Source: Paraconiothyrium sp. Pb-2020 (Eukaryota; Ascomycota; Dothideomycetes; Pleosporales; Didymosphaeriaceae). Taken from it: a stretch of 64,000 nucleotides of DNA. Location of the stretch: positions 3,968,001-4,032,000 of the forward strand of contig JAJUBI010000001.1 in the NCBI GenBank assembly GCA_022419385.1, given 5' to 3'. The number at the start of each line of letters is the position of its first letter. Position 1 is the stretch's first letter. Position numbers and translations under genes: made by a program. The notes beneath the pieces were generated by a model. That model saw only the letters and a program-made list of their open reading frames with translations, was not told the DNA's origin and did not search any database. This document shows positions 32,664 through 44,813 of the stretch, piece by piece.

Positions 32664-34130
32664 TCATGCGGGAGAATCAAGCTTCGTTTTTTCGTGTCGG
32701 GGCGAGTGTTGCCGGCGCTCGATGGTCTGGAGGATGGGTCTGCTTTCGCGCGGCGTCGCTTCGCCGTATGCCCAGCCCGTTGCGGCGTTTACGAGTTTCG
32801 CGCAGAAAGGATCGACGTGCGTGACCCAGAGGGCTGCGGAGCGGTAGAGGATGTAGTAGAAACACACGACGGCGATAAAAACATGGGTGGTGGAGCCGCG
32901 CTGCAGATCCATCTGCTGGCCCTTTTCGTTCCGGGGTGGATTCATCGCTGAAGGGAGGTACACCATCCATGTTAGGACCGACTTGATGAACGTGTTGTGC
33001 ATCAGGTAGACCGGGAAACTGACGCGGCCGAGGAAATTGAAGACGGGCGAGGTAAGCACGCGGCGGGCGTTGCGGGAGAAGAAGATACCGAGTAGGACGG
33101 TGGAAGCACCGATGTGGTCCCAGTATCGGCGGATATCGGATTTCTCGACGGTGATAGCTTGCATGAAGCGCGACATGGAGTCGGACCAGTGCGCGTTGTG
33201 CGGCGCATCTTGCGGGAAGCCGGCTATAAACATGCCTAGGACGATCATGATTGCTGGGATGGGCGCAGGGAGGACGGAGGTCGCAGAATCTTTGTAGTGG
33301 TTATGCAGCTCTGCCACGAACATGCCGAAAACGATATTGAGGCCTTTGAGGGCGCCGACTGCGAGTCCTGTATCATGTTAGCCTGATGAGCTTCCTCTTT
33401 TTGATAATTGCTCAGTTTACCTTCTCCGAGCTGCCAGAAGTACAGGTAAAGTACAGCGTAGACGACAAATCGTGCTTTTGGTTTTACCAAGACGGTAGCA
33501 AACATGGTCATGTACACCAACATGCTGCCCTCGAGGAAAAGATGCAGGGTCCATTGCGTTCCGTCATAGTCATCCCACCCGATTGTCCATGTATTCACCT
33601 CGGCCTTTATCAACGAGCTGAACGCAGATCCAAGAGTCGGCTCTTGTCGGTGCCAGCCCTGCCGAATCCACGTCGAATCGACATGCTTGGTCATATGGTA
33701 CGCATTGATGTTGGCCATGAACCAAGTCAACGCGGTCGCGATCATTGTCGGGAGAATCAGCCTGCCCGAGCGAGCGAGCGCACTCCTCGCAATGCCATTA
33801 AACGCCGCATCCGTGTTTCCAGCCCGCGATCGGCCAATCGGTCCTATCGAGTTTACATATCCTGTTATGAGGAAAAAGAGCGCCACAGCCGAGCGACCTC
33901 CCACGGCTAGACGGAAGAATGGTAACTGAAACAGGTGGGGCGCGGTTTTGGCGTCTGGTGCGGGTGCGTGCAGCCATGGGACGAAAGCTGTACACAGGTG
34001 GCCGCATACGACCATGAAGGAAGCGACACCGCGCAGGCCCTGTTACAATCGTGAGCGTCAGAATGCAGGTGGTGGTACAGTTGTGGATGAGTAAACTTAC
34101 ATCGATCCAGTTAGCGTCCCGTGGGGCCAT
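32664..34130 (-). CDS. Acyltransferase-3 family membrane protein
   Basis: Acyltransferase_3-type integral membrane enzymes move acyl (often acetyl) groups onto sugars or other small molecules; the acceptor here is unknown. Exons 34130-34101, 34039-33421 and 33367-32664 give 450 residues. The join of exons 1 and 2 forms WIDGLRGVASFMVVCGHL, the family's start motif with the essential His (CGHL). Other signatures: GGRSAVALFFLITGYV, GRLILPTMIATALTWFM, TWTIGWDDYDGTQWTLHLFL (WTL..E region), FLGRVSFPVYLMHN with the conserved LMHN near the C terminus. About ten hydrophobic segments are visible. A further upstream coding exon cannot be excluded because the frame stays open to about 34184. Confidence 0.9.
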
Positions 34131-37018
34131 TTCAATCAATGACTCGCTGATGGTCCAGGTGCTCCAACGGTAATGCGAATACACTATGCGGAGGCGAGCG
34201 AGGAAGGAAATACAACGTCTAGGAGATAGTGAGAGTGCTCAGGGGCATCGCAGCGGGCGGCTCCCAATGTCAACGTTGCCACGCGTAGGTGTAGCAGCAG
34301 AACGCTGGCGGGCGATCGTGTGACAAGGTGAACGGTTCGGGGATATGGTGCGGCGGGAGCCAAGTTTGACGGGCGGAGCAGAGCGACGTAGAGGGCAGCA
34401 TGAGAGTTTATAGAGGGAGCATCGCTCGGGTGGATATACAGCACCGCAGTGCGTATGTACCTGGCCACACCCTTGCCCTGCCCAGTGTTCGGAAGTCAAG
34501 CCCTCGGAAGTCAAGCTCACTGCCAAGACTAGCGGCCCTCTTGGCACTCCCTTCGCGAATGTTGCAGGCGCCAATGACTGCGTCGAGGGCAAGGGCTGCC
34601 GTGTGCAAGAGGAGCGGGGAAAGGAGGCGGTTGCGGGACGGGACAGCAAGCAACGCCACCAAACGGCGGCCATGACTACAGGAACATTGGAGCCTGGAGA
34701 GAAGAAGAAAATACATGGCGAGAGGTGCTCTGCCACTCTACATTCCGAAGGCTGGAGCAAACTCCCTCCCGTAGCACATGCTCGTCCGCAGGCTTAGCTC
34801 GCGTTCCAACCTCGCGAAACATTGACGCGGCCGTACAATCCCATGTAGACAGGCGAGCCGTGCAAAGCGCTTGTCGGCCGGTGGGCAGGGCTGCGGACTT
34901 GGAAGCGCCGTTGCCTGATGCAGGCAAACGCGGACAACAATGGGGCCAATTTCTCTGGAGCGAAACCCGCACTGGACAAATAACGATGTTCTACCTGAAA
35001 CTGATCTTCGGGAGCTTTTCTGGGGCTTCTCTGGAGCGTCTCTGCAAATCTGTGGAGACCCGTACGCGTCATGGTTCGTGACGCGGCATGATTGCTGGTT
35101 GCACGAGTTTCGAGCTTCCTGTCTTCTAGGGTGTGTTCCTACGCCACAGCTATGCATGCTCGTAAGATTCGCTAGATGCGATGCTATGCCCCGACGGGCG
35201 AGTCCAATCCGCCGCCCGTCAAAAATGTGGGAGATGGCTTGCATTGTCTTGGCTGTGTGCCTTGCTTCTGCGGACTTTCCAGGACGGACCTGCGTGTCTG
35301 CCTCCGGATGGTGCGAGGCATGAAATGGCATTTCCATAAGGAGCGCGAAAATGCACCGCCACGTGATACAACAACACCCGTGGACGTCCTGTGGCTGCGG
35401 GTGCTACAACTCGACGCCGTCTTAGCCGATGGCCATGGTAAACCGACGGGCGGGCGACTTGGCATGCATAGGGGTGCAGCCGCTCGTGCTCGACGAGTTC
35501 CTCTTGTTACAAACGTCGCAGATCAGGACGTCGAAATCTCGGCGAACAACTTTGCTACGCTGGGTCCGAAGAGCTTGCGCAATTGTCCGCGCCGGTCAGA
35601 CACGGCTGTGGCCGCTGTCCCGCAGTCAATCTGTCTGTCTCACCGGTCCCACACGACACCAAGGCCATGTACGATGGCTATATTTACTCGGGCTGTCCCG
35701 CCGTACAACTCCGGAAGATGCGGCATGTTTGCGCTCGCAAGACGCAGTTCTGTTGTGCACTCAGCGTGACCTTTTATGCAGCCAAGGAGCGTGTTGAACG
35801 AATGAACGAATGATGCCACTTCCCCTACGGTACTGAATGCTGTACCTCCCCGCCTTCAGGCGTCAAAGCAAACAGACTTAAAGAGGCCTCCAGCCGTCAT
35901 GGACGACGTCGACCTTCCAGCCTCCCTCCGGTCACGCACGCCTAACAGACCGAAGCCGATGGAAAGTGGCACGCATGCAGCTCGCTATCACAGGGGTTCC
36001 TTGAAACAAACCTTTCCAAGCCTGGTGACTGTTCTGGACATGTCGCTCTCGAGATTGCTCATACGCATCAGCGCGCAACACAGCGCCGACGAATCCAAGC
36101 GGTGGAAGTGACTCAGGTAGCAGACAGGTGACTGCACTTCTCGCCAGCCGGTGGTGGCTTTCTCCACATGAGAGCTTCGTGCTTGGCTACCACTACTCTC
36201 ACCGTAGGGTAGGCTGTGCAACAGCCTTTCTTTCGACTAAATAGCGCAGGCCGTCCGGTGAGCTAGACGTCAAAGAGAAGAGGTGAACCCTTCTTTGTAT
36301 GTAACGCATTGCAGACTCGCAAGATGAATGGTCCGTGTCTTAGTCTGTTGCGGTGGGGGCGGCGGCGGCGCGGGGAGCTGCAGCAGGAATGGATACGGTG
36401 TCGTCTTGATGGTGAGAGTTCACCAGGCAGACTCTACGGCGTGGCCTCGGGCGATCTCGAGCTATATAGGTCCCGCAGAGGCGTTCTGTAGCCGCGTTCT
36501 GGCATTCTTCTTGCGCCATTGCAGTCTGAGTCGTGATAGTTCGCATGTCGCTTCCAGCCTTGTGACGTCAATCAGTTGACCGGGTCCTTGCTCCACAAAC
36601 TGGGCAGCTTCACATCCTTGGTTTCCGCATGGGCTCATATTGAGCCTGCCAGCGCCCGCAGCTGAGGATTTCCAACCCTCCCTATAGCACTACTTACACC
36701 GTCCCGCGCACCGGCGCATCTCACTATCCATATCGCCCTGCGTCTCGCTGCCGTCGCCAATCGCCGCGCTTACATCGCCCGCGAGAGCGCGTTCCCGTGC
36801 CCCTCCGCCCAGTCAGATCGTCGACTCAGGCCGACTGGCTCGTAGACGAGCTGCGAACGCTGCGTCACTGCGCTTCCGCCTGCCACTTACCCTTCCCACC
36901 ACACCAGATCGCCGCTCGCCGGAACCAAACTTGCCCTGCACCTCGCACCAGCCTTTCCAACACATAATCGCGACATAGCGTCCGCTCGGCCCGCTACCTG
37001 ACACCCCGCTTGTGCGCC
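34131..37018. other. 2.9-kb gene-poor region
   Basis: Largest gap in the window, between two divergent genes. Long frames occur on both strands (34738-35337 minus, 35176-35769 plus) but overlap each other, lack splice support and contain no motif. The 350 bp before the DUF3824 start is a C-rich leader with many CGCC repeats. Confidence 0.45.
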
Positions 37019-39769
37019 ATGTCGACCATATTTAGAGAGCGGGACCGGGAGCGCGACTGGGAGACGGGCTCCCACGGGGGCCGCAGTTACACGACAGTGA
37101 AGCGCTACAAGATTCCTGACAACGCCCTAGAAGAAGACCGATACGAGTCCGAAATGCGCCTGGTGCACCGCGAGCGCCCGCGCCACGAAGACGTCGAAGA
37201 GCGCAGGGAGGTGCGCAGATATACCGTCGACGACCACGACGATCGAGACCGCGAAGTGCGAGAATACCGCTTCGTTGAGCGCGAGGTCGAGCGTGACCCC
37301 TCACCCCGCCGCGAGATTCGCGAGTACCGCATCGAGCGCGAAGTGGAGCGCTCACCATCTCCCCCCGCTGTTAGAGAGTACCGCGTGGAACGTCATGTGG
37401 AGCGCGAGCGCGAGCGCGAGGTCGAGCGCGATCCGTACTCACTCGAACGTTACTCAAGATCCACAGAGTTCTTCCGTCCGGAGCAGCCACCGCCGCAACC
37501 CATCATCATTCGCAACGAAGCGCCACAGCCCATCATTCTTCAAGAGTCGGCTCCCCAGCAGGTTATCATCCGACGAGAAGAGCCGTCATACGAGCTCGTT
37601 GAGCGATCCGTAGTCGAAGAAGACCGACAGATTGCCCGTCGCGAGCCCCGCAGAGAAGAGGACTATTACTACGAGCGAAAGGTCAAGGAAATCGACCGCG
37701 GTGGCCGTCGCGAAGAGGGCTACTATGACGAGCGCGAGTATGGCCGTGGCCGCCATTACGATAGAGACGCATATAGCGACGATGACGTCGTCTTCATTCA
37801 CAAAGAAAAAGATACCTGGGGTTCTGGCCGTGACGTGAGTCCTCACCACCGCCGTCACCTCGCTGAGGGTGTCATCGGCGGGGTTGCCGCAGCCGAGCTC
37901 ATGAGGCATCGCCGCAAGAAGGAGGGAGAAGATCCCGGCCACCACCTCCGCCAAGTGGCTGGCTATGGTGCGCTGGGAGCTGTGGGCGCCGAAGCCATCA
38001 GCCGCTACAGAAACCGCTCCCGTTCCCGATCCTGGTCGGGCGACCGAGGTCGCAAGCACAGGAGTCGCTCTTCGTCCCGGACGAAGAAGCTGGGCACTCT
38101 TGCGGCTGTCGCGGGTATTGGAGCTCTGGCATACGCCGCAGGGAAGCGTGGGAAGAAAGAAACCCAGACTACGATCGTAGAAGATCGCCGCAGCAGATCT
38201 AGGCGCCGAAGGTCTTCACGTTCCCGTTCCCGGGCCGTATCTGTCAAGAGTCAAGGCTCACGAGGCAGGTCGGAGAGTAGGCACATGAGCCCTGAGCATC
38301 GCAATCGACGTGCCGCGCAGGTTGGTCTGGCCAGTGCGGCAGTAGCTGGCATCGTCGAACACGCACGGAGCAAATCGCGCGAGCGCAAGGGTAAACGCAG
38401 CCGCAGCCGCGTCCGCCAGGGCGTCCCAATCGCTGCTGCTGGCGTTGCAGGGGCGGCTGTGACGGGCTTGTACGAGAGGCACAAGGGTAAGAAGGAGGCC
38501 AAAGCATTGTCTAGGTCGAGATCACGGTCAAGATCCAGGTCGGTACGTTCTGGCAGACGCGGAAGCACAGCTGGTGACGCAGCCCTTGTAGAGTACGGCG
38601 GTGATCCCATTTATACCGATCGTCCGTCGAGCCGCGATCCGGCAGAGCGCAGGCATCGACGTCGAGCCTCATCATCTTCTTCAGATGGCAGACCGCGACG
38701 TTCTCGATCAAGCAGAAGCCGGAGCAAGAGCACGACACGAAAGGCGGCAGAGACCGCTGCAGTTGCTGGTGTAGCTGGTTTGGCGGCTCACGAGGCGGCC
38801 AAGCGGCGAGAGAAGAAGAAGGCTGAACGTGAACGACAACGTAGGTATCCGAAACACCCCCAAAATGACCCGCCCCTCTGAAAATATACAGGACAAGAAG
38901 ACTCGGCCTATTCCACCGGCAGCTACAGTCCTCCACCTCCCGGCCATGATGACCCCCCTTACTTTCCTCAATCAAACTACTTTCCCCCTCCCCCAACACA
39001 GCCCGTAGATGAATACAACACTCGGGACTATAACAACACCAACAACGCCTATCCTCCATATAACCCTGCCGACTACCCTCCAAGCAATGGCTACGGGCCT
39101 GCGAACGGTCCTGCCGGCCACATTCCCCCAGCCGCTACCGGTTACACCCCGCCGCCGCACGAACCCGGCAACCCCTACGCGCACCAGGACCCCCGCTACC
39201 GCCGCCCGGATGACAATGTGAGTGCTCGCGATCCTCCCCCTGAAGTTCCATCGCACAAGCACGCTTCACGTCTTGGTGGGTCTGGGCTTTCGCCCCACCC
39301 TTAGGTTAGCCATGCTGACATTTCCTATCCAGATCGTCTAGGCACGCACCATTCTAATTCATCAATCAACATCCCGCCTCCGCCTGAGCCCGAGCCTATT
39401 CATTCTGCAGCGAGAGGGGGGGAAACGCCGGTGCAGCCTGAGCCTGTGAAGCCCGCGAGCGAGAAGAGCGTCATGTTTGATTTGCAGCCGCAGGAGTTTG
39501 AGTTTACGCCTGATGGGGAGAAGGTACCGGAGTTATCGCGAGAACAAGAAAGGCCGAGAGAACACGAGAGGGTGAGGGAGAGGGATGGTGGGCGGAGAAA
39601 GGAGAGGCGTGGACATAGGGGTAGGCGCGACGAGAGTCCGGCTTCCGACGCGAGTGATTCTACTATCGAGCTGCCGCCGAGATTCGACCAGCATGGGCGC
39701 GTCAGGGATGAGGATGAGGATCCGCTCGCGGCCAAGTTGGAGAGTGTGCTCAGTGGGCTGTTTCGGTAG
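37019..39769 (+). CDS. DUF3824-type Arg/Glu-rich and RS-rich protein
   Basis: Large low-complexity fungal protein with the DUF3824 pattern; function unknown. Exons 37019-38840, 38892-39275 and 39333-39769 give 880 residues. The N-terminal 200 residues repeat REYR..ERE units (REVREYRFVEREVERDPSP). The middle alternates Arg/Ser runs (RSRSRSWSGDRGRKHRSRSS, SRSRSRSRSRSVRSGRR) with short Ala/Gly-rich hydrophobic helices (GTLAAVAGIGALAYAAGKR, QVGLASAAVAGIVEHARSK, AAAGVAGAAVTGLYERHK, AAVAGVAGLAAHEAAKRR), the DUF3824 hallmark. The C-terminal third is Pro/Tyr/Asn-rich, then acidic/basic mixed, ending AAKLESVLSGLFR. The second donor is at 39275 (G|GTGGGT); the GTGAGT at 39219 would put a stop in frame. 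Confidence 0.88.
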
Positions 39770-40241
39770 CGCTAACTTCCTTGCTTTTTCCTTCCTCTTC
39801 CTTGTTCGTTGTTTGGGCGTGCGTGCTGTTTTGTTCATGTCGTGGGTTTCTTTAAATGATCTTGAATTGTCTCGCATGTTTGATATACGAGCGGTGTCTT
39901 TTTTTCTTCTTGATGTTTCTTAGAACTGAGATTGAGGGATACCAGGTGCGAGGGGGGGTTATGACTTTATGACTTCATAGCGATGTGGGTTTAGCGGTTA
40001 ATGATGGCTGATGTAATGCGAGATGTATGTTTCTACGTTGAGTTCGCTGTGTGCGTGATTTTGAATTTGGCGTTCGTTTGCTCGGTGGGCGTGTCGCTCA
40101 CCTTTACTTGCGTTTACCTTCACCTGCGCTTTGCCGCTTAGCGCTTTAGCGACGGGGAGGTTGAAAGGCTTTTGTTATATTGACACGACACTCTCTTCTC
40201 TCCACCTTCTTCGCAACACCAACCGCCGCCGCAGCGACATC
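39770..40241. other. Intergenic, promoter of paralogue 1
   Basis: T-rich 3' flank, then a stretch with GTTTACCTTCACCTGCG-like sequence and a C/T-rich leader (40190-40220). No ORF of interest. Confidence 0.4.
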
Positions 40242-41152
40242 ATGGCGCTGCTCTTCCTCAATCTCCCGGGCGGTAAGTAACGAATTTACATTCGCTTCAA
40301 TGTGTGAATTATTTACTGACCTTGATATTATGTAGAGCTTAGGAATCGGGTATACCAGCTGGTGCTCGAACACGACACGACAGTCAGGAGAATTAAGCAC
40401 TCCCACGAGTTCAATCGCTCTACAGAATACATTACCTACGGTAGATGTGGAGATACGCGTTATGGAAGGTGGTCTAGAGAGAAGGAAGCCGTACTACCAA
40501 GCAGTTATGCGGGACTTACACGCGTCTGCCGTCACATCCGAGAAGAGTATCTACCACGTAAGTCATTGTCACACCTTGACGTCAACGACTCGGCTCACAT
40601 AGCTTTCCAGTATATGTGGCGCATCAAAAAGCTCACCTCAGTGTGTTTGCGGGTTATGATGACCTCGTTGACATTCCTGCCCTCCTTCTCGACGAGAATA
40701 CCCATCGCAATACTGTCACAATACTGGAGATTCGAGTCCGAACGACGGATAGCACCTTGGCTTCATATGTCGACTTACTTCCAATCCTACGCGCAAGGAC
40801 CTTCCGCCTCAAGTGCGTAGTGGACAAATACGAAAACATGAAGGATGAACTCTATCTCGGCTACCTGCTCCTCTCGCGGATTCTTGACCATAATCACAAA
40901 GATTGGTTTGCCATGCTTCGCGAACCTACTTTTATCGATGCCATACTCTTCAATCTTGCCTCGAGGGATATCAAGATCATGCTCGGCCCCAAAGGTGCTG
41001 CGTACATCGACGGGGAGAACGCACGTCAGGTGCGCAATTTCCTGGAGTCAATGGAGGTAGCCAAGGAAACAAAACATTCTGGGACACTCGTTTTTCGTAT
41101 CTCGGACGTCACTGTTTCGGTGACCCAGGCACGTGCGGTGGAGGCTGTTTGA
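40242..41152 (+). CDS. F-box/2EXR-like small protein, array copy 1
   Basis: Exons 40242-40272, 40336-40557 and 40611-41152 give 264 residues. The join LPG|ELRNRVYQLVLEHD resembles the lead motif of fungal F-box-like/2EXR domains (LPxELRNxIYxL). A second conserved block is SYAGLTRVCRHIREEYLP, where intron 2 falls. The C-terminal part has DLLPILRARTFRLK, NHKDWFAMLREPTFIDAILF and DIKIMLGPKG. Three paralogues follow on the same strand with the same two intron positions. Function is unknown; substrate recognition in ubiquitination is only a guess based on the F-box resemblance. Confidence 0.8.
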
Positions 41153-41544
41153 GGGCGAGAAGGGCTACGGTATCCAGGGCTTGATGAGCCTGAACAATAC
41201 TGGCGGCATGTCACACAACACGGTTAAGGTTATCTAGGAATTAGTAGCACTGTAGCATTATGCTTTGTGCCCCCTGCGCACGTTCGAAGCATGAAACATG
41301 ACGAAAATTGTCTCTGTAAACCACAGTAAAAATACAAGTTGCCCATGTAACAGATTACATGCCGTTTTGTGTTTGCACCCGCGCCTTCCTATTCAGTGCC
41401 ACCTTCACCTGTGCTTTCCTTCCTCGGAAAAGTGGAGCTATGGCTCCCAATATTTCTCGCGCTCTTTCCACACGCTTGCACCTTCTCTACAACGCCACAC
41501 TCCACAGCACCATACACTGGAGCCATAAGAGCTGCGACGACAGG
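41153..41544. other. Intergenic spacer between array copies 1 and 2
   Basis: Holds a short spacer with a promoter-like C/T-rich section (41385-41500, CACCTTCTCTACAACGCC). It resembles the leader of copy 1, as expected after tandem duplication. Confidence 0.35.
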
Positions 41545-42403
41545 ATGGCGCCGTCGTTTTTGGATCTTCCGGGAGGTAAGTGTATAGCAAGAGGAACTAC
41601 GAACTATTGCAGCGTGCTAACAGGAATAGAGCTGCGTAACCGCATCTACGAGCTTGTCGCGGTGTACGACGACTTACCCAAAAAGATCAAGCACCACAAG
41701 GGTCCCGTGAACGAAAACAAGCATACTATCGACTCGGGTGGCACATACGCTGGATTGACCCGTACATTTCGTCAAATTCGTTTGGAGTATCTACCGAGTA
41801 AGCCCTTAATTCTGAGTTGTTGTATATGCGCACATTGACAGGCCTGAAGCACAGCAGAAGAACGCTTCCGTTTCCATAAGCTACGATGACCTCAAAGATT
41901 TCATAGCGGCCTTCCTTGTTCATGAACATCCTTTTGAACGACTCACGATTCAATTTACCGACGATGTCCCCGATCATAGCTCGCACATTGACCTTCTACC
42001 ACTGCTGCGGATGGGCGCTCGCTTTCCATCCTCATCTACAGGTTGTCGTCGGATGAGTGTTCAGGCCCTCGGTGACGGCGTGCTCTGGTCGTGGTGGACT
42101 TTCGAAAATATCCTGTTTCACAGCAACACACATTGGCTAGCCATGCTCAGCGATTCAGCATGCAAATTCCATGCTATCCTTTGGAAACTCAGTTCGGGGG
42201 ATATCGAGATCATTATGAAGCCTGGAAATCGCTTCATCAAAGAGGAAGTGCGGAGGGGGCATCCTGGGGATCTTGGCAAGCTCGTATCCTTCGATCTAAC
42301 GTCCGAGCATGGCGTGCAGAAGTTTCTATCCAAGCACCTGGATCTTGATAAAGCGATGGGGGGTCTTGGTTATAAAATCTCTGTCTCTCATCGTGCTTCG
42401 TGA
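41545..42403 (+). CDS. F-box/2EXR-like small protein, array copy 2
   Basis: Exons 41545-41575, 41630-41797 and 41850-42403 give 250 residues. Same plan as copy 1: MAPSFLDLPG|ELRNRIYELV, GTYAGLTRTFRQIRLEYLP, then QQKNASVSISYDDLKDF. Downstream homology to copy 1 is visible in HIDLLPLLRMGARF and THWLAMLSDSACKFHAILW, SSGDIEIIMKPG. Acceptor 3 is the AAG at 41847-41849; the nearer CAG at 41840 would hit a stop. Relative to copy 1 it lacks about 20 residues between the two conserved blocks. Confidence 0.8.
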
Positions 42404-42914
42404 AGGAGATTTTCATAGCTCGACAGGATGTGGTCATACTTGTGGCTCAGCTATGTCTTCATAGCTTGGCCCGTTTTCATAGCTTATCCTACACTTGTAG
42501 TACAGCCACATCATTAGATAATGCTTGAACAGGGCGTTAGAAATGGACGTCTGATACCCTCTGTTTCTAAATCGCTGAATAAGTCAGTGAATCGGCCGCC
42601 TAGGCAATGAGACTGCCACTGCAACTCCCGAGCCAATCTCACCTACCTACGTATATATTTGGAGTAATCCTAAGTAGCGAGATGTAACATCCATGACAGT
42701 TGTCATGATAGACTAGGTAGCCATACATCTACCTGCACCTTAGTTAAATTTGGCTAGTCTATCTCTCGCTGATTCGATGTCGCACTTAGCGTGAGGTTAC
42801 ACTACGGTACTCGCATCCTCGCTAGTGTCGGTGCCTAGTAGTACGCTTCGAACGTCAAGCATTTAAAGCTTCAATGAAACGCGCTTCCACGTCGAAGTAT
42901 TCTGAGAGCACAAG
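42404..42914. other. Intergenic, promoter of the ankyrin gene
   Basis: A/T-richer than its surroundings, with CTACCTACGTATATATTT at about 42649. No ORF seen. Confidence 0.4.
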
Positions 42915-44813
42915 ATGGTCAAGATCCTACCACCGCACAAGCCAGAGCCACCGGTAGCGCCACCCGGGCAGCGCTTCGTGGTAGCGCCCGACCCTGCCAT
43001 ACATGCATTCTTCCTAGACGACCCCGAGTATATCGATAGCTTAGGTCGTGATCCGATGCAGCAGAACAAGATATGGTCAATCAAGGATGCCGAAGAGCGC
43101 GTCGAGAAGCTCAAAGAAGTGTTGCAAGAATATCCAAAGCAGAAGCATAGACGCGAGATGTTGTGCGCTGCAGCCGTTCGAGGCGATGAAGCGATTGTGC
43201 GCTATTTTGTCGAATCTGGAATCAGAGTTCAGCCTGATATAGAGAAGGCGCTGGAAGAGAAGGAGAAGGAAGATGCTGGAGAGATCGATGATGACGAAAG
43301 TATACCGGACAAAGACGATCCCGAGATCTCGCCGTTACATGCGGCTGTTACAAACAACCATGTTGAGTGTGTCAAGATATTCCTTGAGAGTGGCGTGGAT
43401 ATCGAATCGCGTGACGAATATGGAAGAACGCCATTGATCGCCGCGGCGGGTGGGGTGCAGCCAGACATGATTACATACTTGCTCGGGCAAGGTGCCGATC
43501 CCACAGCAAGGGCGGACGGGTATACTGATCGTGCAAAAGAGTTCATGGGCAATTGTATCAACGCGAATGCGCTCGAAGCAGTAGCCGGATCTGGAGACCT
43601 AAAAACCGTCAAGCTGTTGCTGGAACACCCCTTCCCTGGGTCGACCAGAAAAAGGAAGAACCTAGAGGAAGAATCGACCAGCATTTTGGTGACACCGTTG
43701 GCTATCAAAAGAGCAGCGAGCGGGAGTTTTGAGGTTTTAACGCTACTGCTCGAGCGAGGCGGTTACCCTGTCGAGGATAAAGAGGGGAAGATCGAGACCG
43801 AGCTTCTCGACGACGAGCAGAAGAACACTCTTGAGATTGCTACGGCATGGGCGGCCGATGCAGGCGACTTTCAATCTTTGAAATTGCTGCTCAAGTACAA
43901 GTACCCGACCGACGAACAGGGCAATCTTCTACCTTTTCAGGTACCCGAAGAACTACAAAGGGGCTTCGTATACGGCGCCTACAACGCCATGAGTCTCAAC
44001 AGGCCCGAAAAGTTCGAGTTCATCAACAGTCTCGGCGTAAAAGAGCACGACACTATGTCTCTCGATAAACTACCAGAGGGCCAAAACTTCAACATCCAGC
44101 ACTTATTCGAACGAGCTGTAGAAGCAGGCTCAATCGACTGCGCCCGCCTCATGATCGAAAAGTACGGCGCGGACCCGAACACCCACCGCCTCCCTCCCGG
44201 TACTAAGCCGCTGTACAAAGCAGCAGCCAACAACCACACCGAGATGGTCAGATATCTCCTCGAGAACCATTCCATGAACATCCACCTGGGAAGCGGACGC
44301 TATGCATCTGGCCCAACTCCGCTATGGATCGCCATCAACCTCAAATCGCTCGGCAGTATAGCGCTCCTTCTAGAGCACGGCGGCCCGGTAGACCACATAG
44401 ACGAAGAGCTCAAGCACATTACACGTCCTACGACGGCTATCTTGCGCATACAAGTCAAGGCACGCCCGGAGGTACGCTTCGAGACGGAGGAAACCGCACA
44501 AGCGTACGTCGACGCCGCGCGGAGCGATTATCGGGATATGAACCCGAGTTATGTGCGCGTGGAGCTCGGTCCAGAAGACGTGGAGTGGATTCGCAAGATA
44601 CAGCTTAGGTGGGGTGATGAGCGGCTTAGGGAGGAAGGCGGGAATGCAAGGGAGCTTAATGAGGGGGAAGGGGTGGATTTGGAGGATCTGGGTGAGGGGG
44701 ATGTAAGGAGGAGGCTGGTGGATATACCTACGGTGAAAGAGAGGGAGGATGGGCTGGAGACTGACAATGATTTAATGCCGAGGTTTATACCAGCTTTTAA
44801 ATATGTAGATTAG
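42915..44813 (+). CDS. Ankyrin-repeat protein
   Basis: Single exon, 632 residues; ankyrin repeats are protein-binding modules and give no enzymatic role. Clear repeats: DPEISPLHAAVTNNHVECVK (about 135), YGRTPLIAAAGGVQPDMITY (about 175), LEAVAGSGDLKTVKLLLEHP (about 225), a divergent pair around TPLAIKRAASGSFEVLTLLL and AADAGDFQSLKLLLKY, then TKPLYKAAANNHTEMVRYLL and TPLWIAINLKSLGSIALLLE. The N-terminal 70 residues are Pro-rich then helical (EERVEKLKEVLQEYP). The C-terminal 100 residues are charged and unassigned. It interrupts the paralogue array on the same strand. Confidence 0.9.
   Translation: MVKILPPHKPEPPVAPPGQRFVVAPDPAIHAFFLDDPEYIDSLGRDPMQQNKIWSIKDAEERVEKLKEVLQEYPKQKHRREMLCAAAVRGDEAIVRYFVESGIRVQPDIEKALEEKEKEDAGEIDDDESIPDKDDPEISPLHAAVTNNHVECVKIFLESGVDIESRDEYGRTPLIAAAGGVQPDMITYLLGQGADPTARADGYTDRAKEFMGNCINANALEAVAGSGDLKTVKLLLEHPFPGSTRKRKNLEEESTSILVTPLAIKRAASGSFEVLTLLLERGGYPVEDKEGKIETELLDDEQKNTLEIATAWAADAGDFQSLKLLLKYKYPTDEQGNLLPFQVPEELQRGFVYGAYNAMSLNRPEKFEFINSLGVKEHDTMSLDKLPEGQNFNIQHLFERAVEAGSIDCARLMIEKYGADPNTHRLPPGTKPLYKAAANNHTEMVRYLLENHSMNIHLGSGRYASGPTPLWIAINLKSLGSIALLLEHGGPVDHIDEELKHITRPTTAILRIQVKARPEVRFETEETAQAYVDAARSDYRDMNPSYVRVELGPEDVEWIRKIQLRWGDERLREEGGNARELNEGEGVDLEDLGEGDVRRRLVDIPTVKEREDGLETDNDLMPRFIPAFKYVD

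Noticed and set aside
34738..35769. Two overlapping frames of about 200 codons on opposite strands
   Set aside because: They overlap each other, are Arg/Cys-rich with no domain pattern, and cannot both be real.
39219..39332. Donor GTGAGT at 39219 in the DUF3824 gene
   Set aside because: Using it joins to ATCGTCTAG, an immediate stop; the donor at 39276 gives a phased join.
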